A stretch of 64,000 nt of DNA from Nymphaea colorata (taxonomy: Eukaryota > Streptophyta > Magnoliopsida > Nymphaeales > Nymphaeaceae): assembly GCF_008831285.2 (NCBI RefSeq), contig NC_045145.1:434001-498000 (forward strand). Reading direction: 5' to 3'. How positions within the stretch are numbered: the stretch's first letter is position 1; each line of letters opens with the position of its first letter. The translations under genes and the position numbers were made by a program. The notes under the pieces are model-generated. The model was given only the letters and a program-made list of their open reading frames with translations. It had not been told where the DNA came from and made no database searches. Positions 44,613 to 56,128 of this stretch are shown piece by piece.

Positions 44613-47099
44613 ATGATCTGTTGTATTGCTACATCATGCTGCTGAACTTTTTTTATTCATTTTAAATTGTTTAAAATGCATGTAACTAATCTATTGTTTA
44701 AATATGCAAATTTTCATTTCATCGGCTCCTTTCTCTCTCTCTCTCCCCCTTGTTTGATTTGGTTCTTGCAATTTTTTTTTTGGTCATGTTTTCCATCTCC
44801 AAGTAGAGAGAATGTGAAAGAGTCAATAGTTTGCAACTGTTTTCAGCAAACGTGAGACAAGCAGGAGAGCGTTTGAAATGATTTAGTCATCTTGGCTGAA
44901 CCCTTTGATCTACCTTAAAACATACAACAACGAAACTAAATTGTTGTTATATATAAAGTTAGGGAAGAAAATGCGTCAGCAAATTAAAATCTCAATATTA
45001 CTGTATCCAGGAAACAAATTTTTAGTCAGGTTGGGTAAAGAAAACTGAATGGCTGTCATAATCAAACTTACACCTGGCGCATAATTTAGTCATATGACCG
45101 AACCCGCAACAAAGAGCGAGCCTTGAACCCCTGACTATAATATTATCCAACTTGATTACATGTAAATGTTGAATATTTTCCAGCGCACCAATAATGTTTT
45201 GATCTGGAAGGGCACTTTCAAAAATTCTGTCCAAGGACAAGTTCTGTTAAGGTAGATCCGAACACAAACCTGACCACTTACTAGCTCAATATTTCATTAT
45301 TAAGAGATATATCTACAGTAAGCTAACACCAATCTTATGGATATACATACACATTAAAGCATCATTTTTACAGAATCTGAAGTGAAAAGCAAGAAAAAAA
45401 TTCTAGATTTGGAACCAAACAAGCCCTAAAATTATGCTAATAATGAACTGAGTAACATTTAAAATATAATAATATATGTTATATATTATTTCACCCATGT
45501 GTCATTAGTATTATTTCATTAAAAGTAAATAAATAGATAAATTATTCATTGTTCTAGTGATTAATTTACACAACTCATGCTCCAATCAAACAACAATTGC
45601 TTTTATATAAATTGGTCCTTCTCGCGATTATTTGTACATGAAATTGAAATCCGTGTTAATTAATGTCACTTTTTTTTACAGCCCACAACAAATTCCTGGT
45701 CGTCCAGGACGAGGAAGGGGTCGCAATTATGGCAATGGATGGTGAGAGCGTGAAATTTGGTTATATGCGTTATACTAGTGCACTAATTTTGTGATTAAAA
45801 TATCTTTAGTTTACATGATACAAATAAAAATAAAATAAAAATAAAAAAATGAAAAATATTTCTTTTTCAAAATTACCAAAATACCTTTTTCTCTTTTGCA
45901 TCGTACCGCACTCAACTTTCTCTGGTGAGTGAGGGTTTTAAACTACATTTAAATGGCAGCAGCGTATGAAGTCGGGGGACCAAAAAGAATGGAGCCCTGA
46001 GGCATTTGGGTTTCAGCCAATGCCAGGTCTCTCAAATTTAAGGTACTAGTCACGTCGGTTTCCTCAGACCATCTCATCAGTGGGAGGGAGGGGGAGCTTG
46101 GTTGCATCTTAAACCAGGTCTTCCGTAGGGAGATCCGCTATTCTCAAACCTGTTTATTTTAGTTATGGAAATAGTATTGGGTAGCCTAGAGGCGCAAGTT
46201 TTAGCCACTGCAGTAAATGAAAATGAAAATAACGAGGAACAAGTAGTGTTCACCTTCTTCATTTCTTCCACATAAACAATAAGTTGAATCTGGTTCAAGA
46301 TCTCAATCCATCAGTTCTTCAACAAGGACATTTAAAACTTAAATTGGCAATTATTTCCCTCTTTTATATTTTTTTACGTTAATTCCATTGTATCTTATAA
46401 GCTTGAGGTGGTTGGTGCATATGATTTTTGATGCTGAGAAGGTGTTTTCTTTTTATGCATATGAAGTGTTTGCTGAATTTCTGATTTGTATTTTAGTTCA
46501 TCTAGTCCACATTTGGCATTTGTAAGCAAATTTATTTTTGCTTCTCTATCTCTTGCGTGAACCTTACAATGATCCTGGATCATTGGCTTCAATCTACCCA
46601 ATGTCCATGACACAGCATTACCATCTCCATTTGATCTTGTTCACCGGCTCATGTCCACTGACAATGTATATTGAAAAGGTTGACATTGTATACTGAAAAT
46701 GATCCATTTGATATGTACAAAAATTCTGTTTTTCATTTAAAGTCATACCAATGTGGGGAGTCTTTAGAGGCCTGATGCCTCAGTTTTCCTCTTCTGGTCC
46801 CACTTCCTGCATCTACTACAATTGATTGTCCATATTCAGAATTTGGAGACGTCCAGAAAAGCAGAATATGATGGGAATTTTCATTGGAAAATGAACTGTA
46901 GTATCACCTGTTTCATTCTTCTTTTGTGGAAAGTGCATCTAAGTACCTCTCAATTCGATTAATGGCGCCGTGTGCATGCAAGTTTGTGAGCGTTCTGCTT
47001 GGGGCATTTAATTTAAAGAGAATTAAGAGTTTGATGGCTTGTGTCTCTTTTTTCTGCATGGGCACAAAACATTATATAAATTTGAGGCCTTTCATCTTT
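44613..47099. other. Intergenic stretch, no supported gene
   Basis: AT-rich spacer. A minus-strand frame near 45022-45240 has a zinc-knuckle-like CCGFGHMTKLCARC but no other domain, so it is not called. A short piece near 45690-45745 reads GRPGRGRGRNYGNG, like an RG-rich gag tail, but is isolated. No 5' LTR of the following element is present. Confidence 0.5.
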
Positions 47100-47705
47100 G
47101 GTATATATGCCCTGATCAAAACCTTTGCTGAGTTGATGGAACAAGCAAACTTGATAGAAGAAGGAATTGAGGAAGGAGATTTTGATGGAATTATTGCTCC
47201 TAAATACAAAGAAGATGGAAAGAAAGGAGGAAGGGAACAGTTGCCCACACACTTCATAGCCAATGCTGGCATTAGAGAGGATCATGGCAACAACTACAAG
47301 CATGACAAGGAATTCAGTTTCGAGAAGAACTCGCAGTTTCTCAAAGGCGACGATGAAAGGAAAAACAAACACCCAGGTTGGAGCTACGACCAAAAATTCA
47401 CTCCTCTCAGCCAGTCTCGTGAGAAGATCCTCGAATACCTTCTCACCAAAGGAACTATCGTCTTGCCAAAAGTATCTAAGCCTCCGAAAATGATGGGACG
47501 AAATAAGAAAAACTGTGTAAGTTTCATCGTGCCCCTGTCATGACACTGAGGATTGTTTTGTCCTCAAAAATATTATTCAAGACTTCATCAACAAGGATCT
47601 CAAGATTGGTGATGATAGCATCCCTGAGGTGTTGAGGAATCCATTTCCTGACCATGGGAAGGCGGCAGTGGCCATGATCACCACAGGCACTCCACTTCCA
47701 TATCA
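47100..47705 (+). pseudogene. Gag C-terminal remnant of the Tat-like element
   Basis: From about 47110 the frame reads TFAELMEQANLIEEGIEEGD, matching the C-terminal part of Tat-lineage Gag. After a frameshift near 47540, a CHDTEDCFVLKNII segment follows, typical of the knuckle-like region before protease. The similarity stops near 47700, where the inserted chromovirus begins. Upstream of 47100 the same open frame continues to 46926, but without recognisable Gag features. Confidence 0.75.
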
Positions 47706-48106
47706 TCCGCAGGAGCACATCCGACCTTGTGGTGGAAGTAGTCTTTTCTACCTGTAAGGGCTGGACCTGGAGTGGTCGTTTCTACTGGCAGATTGAGGGA
47801 AGCACTTAGGAGCCGAAACATACTCCTAAATTCGTCCATTTCTCTCTGCCTGGTCGACTCTTGCCTATCCAATTCCGCCAGTCGGTGGGCTTCTTGCATG
47901 TCCATATCACGGCACATTTTCCCTAACTCTCTTTCGATGTGCGCCATTCTGCCCACAGTAGGGTCTTGGACCTCTACTGATTCTTCCTGGATGGGTTCTT
48001 CCTGACCCTGAGGGACCTCTTCGAGGACTGGGGCCTCCTCAAGGGCGAGTTGCTTCTTGGAATTGCCCATGTATAGAGTCCGAGCAGAAAACTTCCAAGG
48101 CAACAA
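47706..48106 (-). pseudogene. Chromovirus gag N-terminal piece, inverted
   Basis: The minus-strand frame begins MGNSKKQLALEEAPVLEE and continues with a coiled, charged region (HIERELGKMCRDMD), resembling the N-terminus of plant chromovirus Gag. It points opposite to the pol genes beside it. An inversion breakpoint therefore lies at about 48190, just upstream of where pol opens. Confidence 0.6.
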
Positions 48107-48196
48107 GGTGTAATACTAGGTACGGGAAACCTAACTAAGAATATCCAAGTAAAATTGACACTTGGCGAGATGAACGGACTAGGCAAAGGAGAATTA

Positions 48197-49055
48197 CGGT
48201 TGGCGCTAAGGAAAAGGGAGCGGTGCCTGTAAATGTTCGGCCCTATCGGTATGGATACAGTCAGAAGGCTGAAATTGAACGCCTTGTCAAAGAAATGCTT
48301 GAAAATGGCATTATCCGGCCTAGCAGTAGTCCTTTCTCTTCACCCGTTCTCTTAGTGAAGAAAAAAGACAATACGTGGCGATTCTGTGTAGATTATCGCG
48401 CACTAAACGAAGCCACAGTGAAGGACAGACACCCCATACCAGTTATAGATGAATTACTTGATGAGTTAACCGGTCCCACCATATTTTCTAAGATTGATTT
48501 AAGGGCCGGTTATCATCAAATCCGTATGGATAAGGACGACATCCTTAAGGCTGCATTCCGCACGCATGACGACCACTACGAGTTTCTGGTCATGTCGTTT
48601 GGTCTTACAAACGCTCCTGCAACATTTCAAAGGTGTATGAATGACATCTTTCGGCAGCACCTCAGAGATTTTATATTAGTTTCTTTGATGATATATTGAT
48701 ATACAGTCAAACGGAGGAGCAACATACTCGGCACCTTACCATCGCTCTTCAAATTTTGAGGGATAACCAACTGTATGCCAAGATGTCCAAATGTAGTTTT
48801 GGACTATCATCCATTGGTTATCTAGGTGACATTGTGGCCCGAGAAGGGGTTCAGGCAGACCCCGAAAAATTGGACGCCATGCAAAGATGGCCACTGCCCA
48901 AGGATCTGAAAGGTCTCAGAGGCTTCCTAGGCCTCACGGGATATTATCGGAGGTTCATTCAGAGTTATGAAATCATCACACAACCTCTGACGCAGATGTT
49001 AAAGAAAGGGGCCTTTCAGTGGATAGATAAGGCTAGGGCGCCTTTGAAAGCTTGA
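48197..49055 (+). pseudogene. Chromovirus reverse transcriptase
   Basis: Ty3-gypsy reverse transcriptase: [43 protein letters not shown] and [11 protein letters not shown] are all in order. A frameshift falls at about 48675, exactly at the catalytic FDD box, so the enzyme cannot be made from this copy. After it the thumb/connection region follows (CSFGLSSIGYLGDIV, LRGFLGLTGYYRRFI). The upstream edge is the gag inversion breakpoint. Confidence 0.9.
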
Positions 49056-49747
49056 AACACGCCCTTATGACTGCACCGGTACTTACCCTCCTGGACTTCA
49101 ACAAAACCTTCACAGTAGAGACCGACGCTTGTGATGTTGGAGTGGGAGCCGTGCTCGGGCAAGACAGACATCTGATCGCTTATATGTCCAAGGCCCTAAC
49201 CAGTAGGGCGAGACCTCTCTCTACTTACGAGAAGGAACTCCTAGCGATCATGTTAACCATGGAAAAATGGCGGCCTTATTTGATAGGGAGCCGATTCGTT
49301 GTCAGGACAGACCAGAATAGTTTAAAATACATGCTCAAACAACAAGTCTCTACCCCAACCCAACAGAGATGGCTAGCAAAACTTTTGGGGTATGACTTCG
49401 AGATTGAGTACAAAAGGGGTCCTGAGAATACAGCAGCAGACTCCCTCTCACGCTTGACTGAGCAACTTATGACGCTCTTTGTGGTGGAAACAGACATTTG
49501 GGAAAGGTTAGCCCAAGAACAACAGGACGATCAATCCTTGAGGCTAATCCGGACGTCAGTAACGCAAAACCCTGGTTCCATTCCTTTATACTCGGTCAGA
49601 GGGAACGTCTTATATAGGAAGAATCGCGCAGTGATTCCTCCTAACTCTGGGCTTAGGCAAGAACTCTTGCATCATTTCCATGACACTCCGGCCGCAGGTC
49701 ATGAGGAGGTTACGAAAACCCTCAGCAGAATCAAAGCCCAGTTCTAG
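49045..49747 (+). pseudogene. Chromovirus RNase H and integrase N-terminal part
   Basis: RNase H motifs VETDACDVGVGAVL, YMSKALTSRARPLSTYEKEL and FVVRTDQNSLKYML are in frame, after a frameshift at about 49045. The frame then enters the integrase zinc-binding region (LLHHFHDTPAAGHEEVTKT) and ends at a TAG at 49745-49747, between the His and Cys pairs. Confidence 0.88.
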
Positions 49748-50830
49748 TGGCAGGGAATGAAGGCGGAAGTGCAGAGATACATCCGTCAGTGTCAAATTTG
49801 TCAACAGGAGAAATACGAGGCCATAAAGCCTCTAGGTCATTTAAATCCTCTCCCAATTCCTTCGAAACCATGGACCGACATCACCATGGAAATTATTGAT
49901 GCTATGCCTAGATCTGAAGGCAAAGAAGCAATCTTGGTGGTGGTCGATCGTCTTACAAAGTATAGTCACTTCGCGCCTCTGCCACGATCATATCAAGGGC
50001 CAAGAATACGTAGGTAAACTCCACGGGATGCCATAGTCAGTCGTGTGCGACAGAGACTCCATCTTTCTCAGCGCATTCTGGTAGGAATACATGAAGAAAA
50101 TGGGTACAACGCTTAACTTCAGCACGGCCCATCACCTGCAAACAGACGGGCATAGCGAAATTGTCAACCGATCATTGGAAACTTATTTAAGATGCTTCGC
50201 GGGAGAACGACCCAACACTTGGGTAAAGTACTTACCTTGGGCAGACAACACCAGTCTGCATTCATCCACAGGCATGACCCCTTATGAGGGCGTTTATGGT
50301 TTTCCTCCTCCAACCATTCCGAGGTATGAAGGAGGTACAGCAGAGGATGATAATGTGGACTGCAAACTGCGTACACGAGAGGAAGTCTTGAGCTCCCTCA
50401 AACAAAATATAGAAAAGGCGTAGAATCGAATGAGGCAAATCTACAATAAAGGAAGGAAAGATCGGGACTTCGAAGTTGGGCAACATGTGTGGCTGAAAAG
50501 GCTACCTCTTAAACAGAGGTCGTTGATGGGTCAGCCCTACTCGAAATTATTACCTCGGTATTATGGACCGTTCCCAGTATTGTAGAAAGTAGGGAGGGCG
50601 GCTTACAGGCTTGGCCTCCCACAAGCAGCAATGGTACACCCGGTTTTTCATGTGACTCGGCTCAAGCCTCACCATGGGAATGTACCTACGATAATTGAAC
50701 AGATACCGGGGCAAGATCACTTGCCAACTCCCTACCGTATTCTGAGACACAGATATATTCAACGACAAGGTAGGACAAGGCATGAGGTATTAGTGGAGTG
50801 GGAAGGACCGGATAAGGGAACCTCCTGATA
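49748..50830 (+). pseudogene. Chromovirus integrase core and chromodomain
   Basis: It continues the integrase: CQICQQEKYE (zinc Cys pair), WTDITMEIIDAMP (first catalytic Asp) and VDRLTKYSHFAPLP. After a short deletion come TAHHLQTDGHSEIVNRSLE (catalytic Glu) and WADNTSLHSSTGMTPYE. The C-terminus has HPVFHVTRLKPHHG, then a chromodomain-like RHEVLVEWEGP. Stops occur near 50017, 50422 and 50585. The segment with the second catalytic Asp is lost or scrambled near 50020-50090. Confidence 0.85.
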
Positions 50831-50905
50831 AGAATTTGGGAACATCGCTCATCGCTTCCCCTCCTTAAACGCTCGAGGACGAGCTGAATTTAGGGAGGGG
50901 GCATC

Positions 50906-52700
50906 TGTTACGGGCTAGATTCGAGGTCTGCACCCAGTTAAGGCTGAGCTAGCAGAGTCTAGTCACCAAGGGCGCAAGGCCTCAGATCTTTGGGCTCAGT
51001 CTCTTCAGAACCCGTTGGAAGATTTTGAGGAGGTTAAGCAAGCATCAGAACCGGTTGCAGTGGGTGGAGCAGGCGGAGCAACTATGTCCACAACGGTGCT
51101 TGAACTCGACGAACCTCAGGGTGTCTCTGATCTGATTGTAGGGCTCATCGAGCTAGGAGTGTCTAAACCTAACGTGAGTCCGGTCTCCCCGAACCCTTGA
51201 GGTGATCTAAGACCAAACGTCTTAGGAAAATGGTTAAGTCACTCAGACTTAACCCTTACAACAAAATCCAAAGTGCGGGCGGTTCCCCGCACGAGGTCCC
51301 CTCCCTGGGCTCGCTGGGCTCAGGGGATCTTTACGATTTGCATTTACTCGTTTGGGCATTAGGCCAGTTAGATTAATTTCATTTCAGTATTCATTCCAGA
51401 ATTTAATAAGGTACCTAGCAGGGCCGGGTTGTGCCTTGCGCATGTGTATATGGGTTTTGGGTAGCGGGTCAAGTTCGGTATGTGAACTGGACCCAAATAG
51501 GACATGTATATATTCGATTGGATCTATGTACAATGGATGCTTTTGAATAGAATTTGGGCCATTTGGCGAATTTGCTTCTCTCTCCTCTCTCGAGGCTCTC
51601 TCATTCTCGTCTCCCACATCTCCTCTCCCCGAGCGGTCGTGTGTCTTCTCCCTCCTCGCATCCCCTACCACCACGGTGCCTCTTGCTCCATCAATACCTT
51701 GGAGAACCGGCGTCCTCATAGGCAAAGGCTCAAGGTAATAAGGCTTTAGGCGGATCCTCTCCACCGGCGGCGATTCCTCCTCTTGTCCACGGTGTTCCCC
51801 ATCGTGCGAAGATTTCAGCAAGTGTCGGTGCCTTCTCCTCAATCACCAAGGAGTTGAAAGACTGATTCTTGCAACGGGAAGGTTGAAGGCGTGATTTCCA
51901 TCGTCTTCAACATCGACGGCAATAAGGTTAGTACATCGGAACTTGGAGAGAATCCGAGTTGGGACTGCGTTGTTTTCTTTGGGTGCCTCACCTGCGGGCT
52001 GAGTTTTGTGCTCGGCATACCCGAGTGCTAGACTCCAATTCCTACGGTGTTCCTCCCTCGGAACAGCTCCCTCACTGCTTGGATCTTCTCCCCAACTCCT
52101 GGGTACCACCCCAAGCCAAGCTCAAGTCGATTGGGAGTGGCGTTGAGGCATATAAGCCACCAAGCCCACTTTCGGTTGCCTTAGAAGAAGTTTCGACCAG
52201 AGAGCTTCACGGTGCTAAAACTGCTATTTCCGGCCGTGACCTCATCCTGCAATTAGGTCCATTGGAATCGCCCAAGCAAGTAGAACCAAATATCCAAAAA
52301 ACGGGCGCTTTTGGACGGTTACAAGTGAATTCCGGCATCTTGTCGGAAAACCGCATAATTTCGGCCGCCGCTGCACATTCCGGCGACCTCCATCATTCCC
52401 GGTGATCAAGGACAGTTCTGCCCCCTTCCAGTCAAAGCACAGTCGAATCATCGAAGGGCACCTTGGTCAAATTCGACATCACGTGGAACCCTAGCCGCCG
52501 GCCATCTAAGGTAAGTACCACGTGTCCTTCTCCCCACCGTAGATTCCTCCACGTGTCTTCATCCCAGCCACCTACCGAAATCTCCCTAGCCACGAGTCAG
52601 CCTCTGCCAACCTAGTCCCTAGCCGAGATCTTCATCGGATCACACGCTCCTCCATTTGTGGAATCCCCTAGCCGCGTCAAACCTCCTTCCTTATCAGCCT
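50906..52700 (+). mobile_element. Chromovirus 3' LTR
   Basis: It begins TGTTACGGGCTAG directly after a GGGAGGGGGCATC polypurine tract. A TATATAT box lies at about 51507-51513, with CT-rich sequence downstream as is usual in R/U5. The 3' end is not defined: no CA terminus with target duplication could be fixed, and it must end before about 52712. Several open frames across it are chance products of its higher GC content. Confidence 0.7.
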
Positions 52701-52712
52701 CTTTTTTTCTAG

Positions 52713-53693
52713 GTGAACCCTAAAGTCATGGTGACAGATCAAGGTGGGAAACCTTTGGATTTTATTGCTCTGATGAATGGAAAGATAGAAGGTTCTTTCG
52801 AAAAACTTCCAATAATCCCAAAGACTTTTATCTTACAAAGCGTGATAATGAATCATCAAATGACTCTCTGGATGAAGATTCATGCTACTGGGGTAAGGTC
52901 CTCCCCTTGGAAGAACGTATAGTTGAAGGAGATTGGATTTGACCCTCTAAGGACCAGTCAATTACCTTTTCAGAGAAGGACCACTCAAAATTGGGATATG
53001 TTCATGAAGATGCTCTTTACATCGTCGTTCAAGTCAATGGAATGACTATGCCACATGTATTGATTGACGGAGGAAGTGGCTTAAATTTGCCCCGATCTCA
53101 CGGCCAAAGCTTTGGGATTTCGTGAAGACAAATATCGTTCTGATAATTCCAAGATCTATGGATACGATGGCCGAGGCATGAACAGCAAAGGTAACCTCAA
53201 CATGAATGTGATCATTGAAAATACTAGCCATTGCATTGTATTTCATGTGGTAGATGTACCACCATCATACAACTTGCTTTTGGGACGACCTTGGATCCAT
53301 CAAGTACGAGGGATCCCATCCACTCTTCATCAATGCCTAAAATGGAGTTTTGATCCATCAGTCATCACTGTCCGTGCTGAGGATCCGGTCGAGAGGTTTA
53401 TGCAACCCATGCTCCCTAGGCCAATTGATCCGGTGGATGTACCGAGCATAAGAACAACAAAGGACAGACCTTTGAAAGAATGGATGCAGAACATGGAGAT
53501 AGGGGAACCATCCGGGAATGCTTATACTATTTCAAGCAATCGTGCAAGTTACCAAGAACACCCATTGTATGTTCATTTCATGAAAAATCCTAAGGGTTTT
53601 CAGTTGCTTCTGAAAGGTGGCTACCGTCCATTCACTGGCCTCGGGAAAAATGAAGATGGCATCTTGCAATCGATTAGCATCTCTTTTAGATGA
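52713..53693 (+). pseudogene. Tat-like aspartic protease with G-patch-like tail
   Basis: It begins where Tat-like coding resumes (MVTDQGGKPL). The protease active site reads VLIDGGSG at about 53057-53080, and the second conserved part is VVDVPPSYNLLLGRPWIH. The C-terminal GGYRPFTGLGKNEDG resembles the G-patch often fused to Tat protease. Frameshifts occur near 52922 and 53090 and a stop ends the frame at 53693. Confidence 0.8.
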
Positions 53694-53933
53694 ACATGAG
53701 AGGACTGGGATATCATGAAGGAATTTGAAGAAGATCTTGGGGGCTAATAATATTCACTTTTATTTCAAAATCCTCCCATGAATTTTGTAATTTTAAACAT
53801 CTTTTTGTTTGGTCTCATGAGAGGACCCATTCTATGAACTAAGAACCTTTTTTTTATATATATATGCAAATGCAAGTAATCTTTTGTTGTCGATTTTAAT
53901 TTCGTCCAACTCTTCCCTTTATCCTCTTTACAG
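53694..53933 (+). other. Noncoding gap between protease and reverse transcriptase, candidate intron
   Basis: It lies between the end of the protease/G-patch frame and the start of the reverse transcriptase frame. It is T-rich and ends in a strong acceptor-like CCTCTTTACAG (to 53933), followed by the RT polyprotein frame. Ogre elements of the Tat lineage are known to carry an intron at this place. The donor site was not identified. Confidence 0.45.
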
Positions 53934-55005
53934 GATGTCGGAACTCAATATGTCTCAGTTTATTCTTTTTCCTCGGAAGTCCATCCAGAAAGCATTTATC
54001 AAACAAGCAGTCGGTGAAATGAAACCTATGGCAATACCCGAGTCAGAATTACCACAATTCACTCAGATTCAAAAACAAGAACATTTCTCATCCTTGGTTA
54101 ATGATCCAATTGAAGAAATTAATATTGGAACCAGTGAAGATCCTAAAATTCTTCAAATTGGCACCAGTTTGTCAGTGGATGAGAAGAAAAGATTGGTGGA
54201 CTTTCTTATAAGTAACCAAGAAGCTTTTGCTTGGACTTATGAAGATATGTCAAGCTTAGACAACCAGTTGGTCGAACATCGTTTGCCCTTAAATCCTAAT
54301 TGCAAGCCGATTAAGCAAAAATTGCGCAAGGTTGACCCTCGACTAGAAGGCCCTGTAAAAGAAGGACTAGAGGACTTGCTAAAGGTAAAATTCATTCGTG
54401 TCATTGATTACCCCGAATGGTTGGCAAACATCGTGGTGGTCCCTAAGAAAAATGGTAAAGTCAGGTTGTGCATTGACTTTCGAGACTTGAACAAAGCCAC
54501 ACCAAAGGATGATTATCCTCTTCCAAACATTGATCTATTGGTAGACAGTACTGCAGGCCATGCAATGTTTTCTTTCATGGATGGATATTCGGGATATAAC
54601 CAGATCAAATTATCTGTCAAAGATCAACCTAAGACCGCATTTACTACACCCTGGGGCACTTTTTGTTACACGGTAATGCCATTTGGGTTGAAGAATGCTG
54701 GAGCAACCTATCAAAGAGCCATGGCTGCCATCTTCCATGACCAGATGCATAAAATCATGGATGCATATATCGATGACATATTGATCAAATCCAAGACAAG
54801 AGAAGATCACATTGAAACTCTTGCCCAAGTATTCGAGAGACTTTTACAGTACAAGCTTCGCCTAAATCCTCAAAAATGTGTGTTTGGGGTTGAGTCAGGC
54901 AAGCTGTTGGGTTTCATGGTCAGTAAGACGGGAATTGAAATAGATCTTACTAAAGCTAAGGCAATAATCAATATGCCATCACCTACCAATATCAAAGAGT
55001 TGTGA
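53934..55005 (+). pseudogene. Tat-like reverse transcriptase
   Basis: One long frame covers the reverse transcriptase core. It has a Tat-typical lead-in (LISNQEAFAWTYEDM), FIRVIDYPEWLANIVVVPKK, VRLCIDFRDLNKAT, FSFMDGYSGYNQI, VMPFGLKNAGATYQRAM and the catalytic YIDDILIKSK. The motifs are intact, making this the best-preserved domain in the window. A stop at 55003-55005 interrupts the connection region, which continues in another frame. Confidence 0.92.
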
Positions 55006-55575
55006 AGCTTGTAAGGACAAATCCAATCTATCGATTCATTTTCAATCTGGCCATGAGATGCGAGCCATTCAACCAGCTGCTGAGGAAAGGTGTCATGTTT
55101 GAATGGGGTTTTGAATGCCAACAGTCATTCGAAAGGATCAAGAAATACCTTCTAAATCCACTAATCTAAAACCACCAACGTTGGGTAGACCATTGCTGCT
55201 TTACATCATAGTGAATCAGTCAACATGTGGTTGCTTTTTGGCACAATGTGAGGAAGGAAGTCGCATCGAACATGCAATCTATTACATTAGCAAGACTTTT
55301 GTTCAATACGAAAAGAAGTACTCTCCAATAGAGAAAACTTGTCGGGCATTGGTTTGAATGTGTCAGAAGTTGAGACATTATTTATTAGCTTGTGAGGTCA
55401 AGATACTCTCCAAACTAAATCCTCTCAAGTACATCTTGGAACAACCATTCCTTAATGGGCGTATCGCCAAATGGCAAGTTCTGTTGATGCAATATGATCT
55501 TGAATATGTGTCTCAAAAGTCAATCAAAGGACAAGCAATTGCGGATCAGTTAGCAGACTTCCCTCATTACGAAGA
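55006..55575 (+). pseudogene. Tat-like first RNase H domain
   Basis: After the frameshift near 55005, segments recognisable as the RNase H beside reverse transcriptase follow: YIIVNQSTCGCFLAQ, AIYYISKTFVQYEKKYSPIE, YILEQPFLNGRIAKW and AIADQLADFP. A stop at 55355-55357 splits the domain. The usual catalytic Asp region is degraded. Confidence 0.8.
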
Positions 55576-56128
55576 AATTAGAACAAATAATGAGTTTCCA
55601 AATGAACATGTACTAAGATTGGAAACGGTTCCGACATGGAAGATGTACTTTGATGGGTCCAGAAATGTGATGGGATCAGGCATAGGCATCTTACTCATCA
55701 CTCCAGAAAGCGAAATGATCCCGTACTCTTTGAAACTTGATTTTCCATGTACCCATAACATGGCTGAATATGAAGCCCTCATACAAGGACTTCGTTCTTT
55801 ATTGAGTTTTCAAGTAAAAAGAGTGTATGCTCTCGGCGACTCTCAGCTTATTATAAACCAAGTGAATGGAGAATGGCAAGTCAAAGATGAAAAGTTGGTG
55901 CCATATCAAGAAATTGCTACGTCCTTAATCTGTCAATTCGAAGAATTACAGTTGGCTCACGTAAAGAGAGAAGGTAACCCTATTGCGGATGGCCTCGCGA
56001 GCTTAGGATCGACCATCACTTTTCGAACCAATGAAGCAATACGTTCTTTTGAGATTGGAAGATTAGAACACCCTGCTTTTGAAACGATGGTGCATGTTGA
56101 TCACATCCAAGGGGAGAATACGCCTTGA
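55576..56128 (+). pseudogene. Tat-like second (archaeal-type) RNase H domain
   Basis: Motifs WKMYFDGSRNVMGSGIGI, NMAEYEALIQGL, YALGDSQLIINQVNGEW and REGNPIADGLA carry the D-E-D-D residues of an active-type RNase H. A second RNase H after the first is the hallmark of the Tat lineage. The frame ends at a TGA at 56126-56128. Confidence 0.88.

Larger units (their letters stand above)
47706..52712. mobile_element. Nested chromovirus (Ty3-gypsy with chromodomain), rearranged
   Basis: Inserted between gag and protease of the Tat-like element. It consists of an inverted gag piece (about 48190-47706, minus strand), pol on the plus strand (48197-50830), a polypurine tract (GGGAGGGGGCATC, about 50893-50905) and a 3' LTR starting at 50906 with TGTTACGGG. 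No 5' LTR is present. The right border, where Tat-like protein sequence resumes, is near 52712. Confidence 0.8.

Noticed and set aside
45022-45240. Minus-strand frame with a zinc-knuckle-like CCGFGHMTKLCARC
   Set aside because: The spacing is only partly right for a CCHC knuckle. No gag or LINE ORF1 context is visible on either side, so it is too weak to call.
46926-47099. TGGCGCCG near 46966 considered as a primer binding site of the Tat-like element
   Set aside because: No LTR end lies before it and it falls inside an open frame leading to gag, while the element's leader and N-terminal gag are missing.
51384-52405. Several frames of 80-152 codons on both strands
   Set aside because: They lie inside the chromovirus LTR, overlap on opposite strands and have no recognisable domain.
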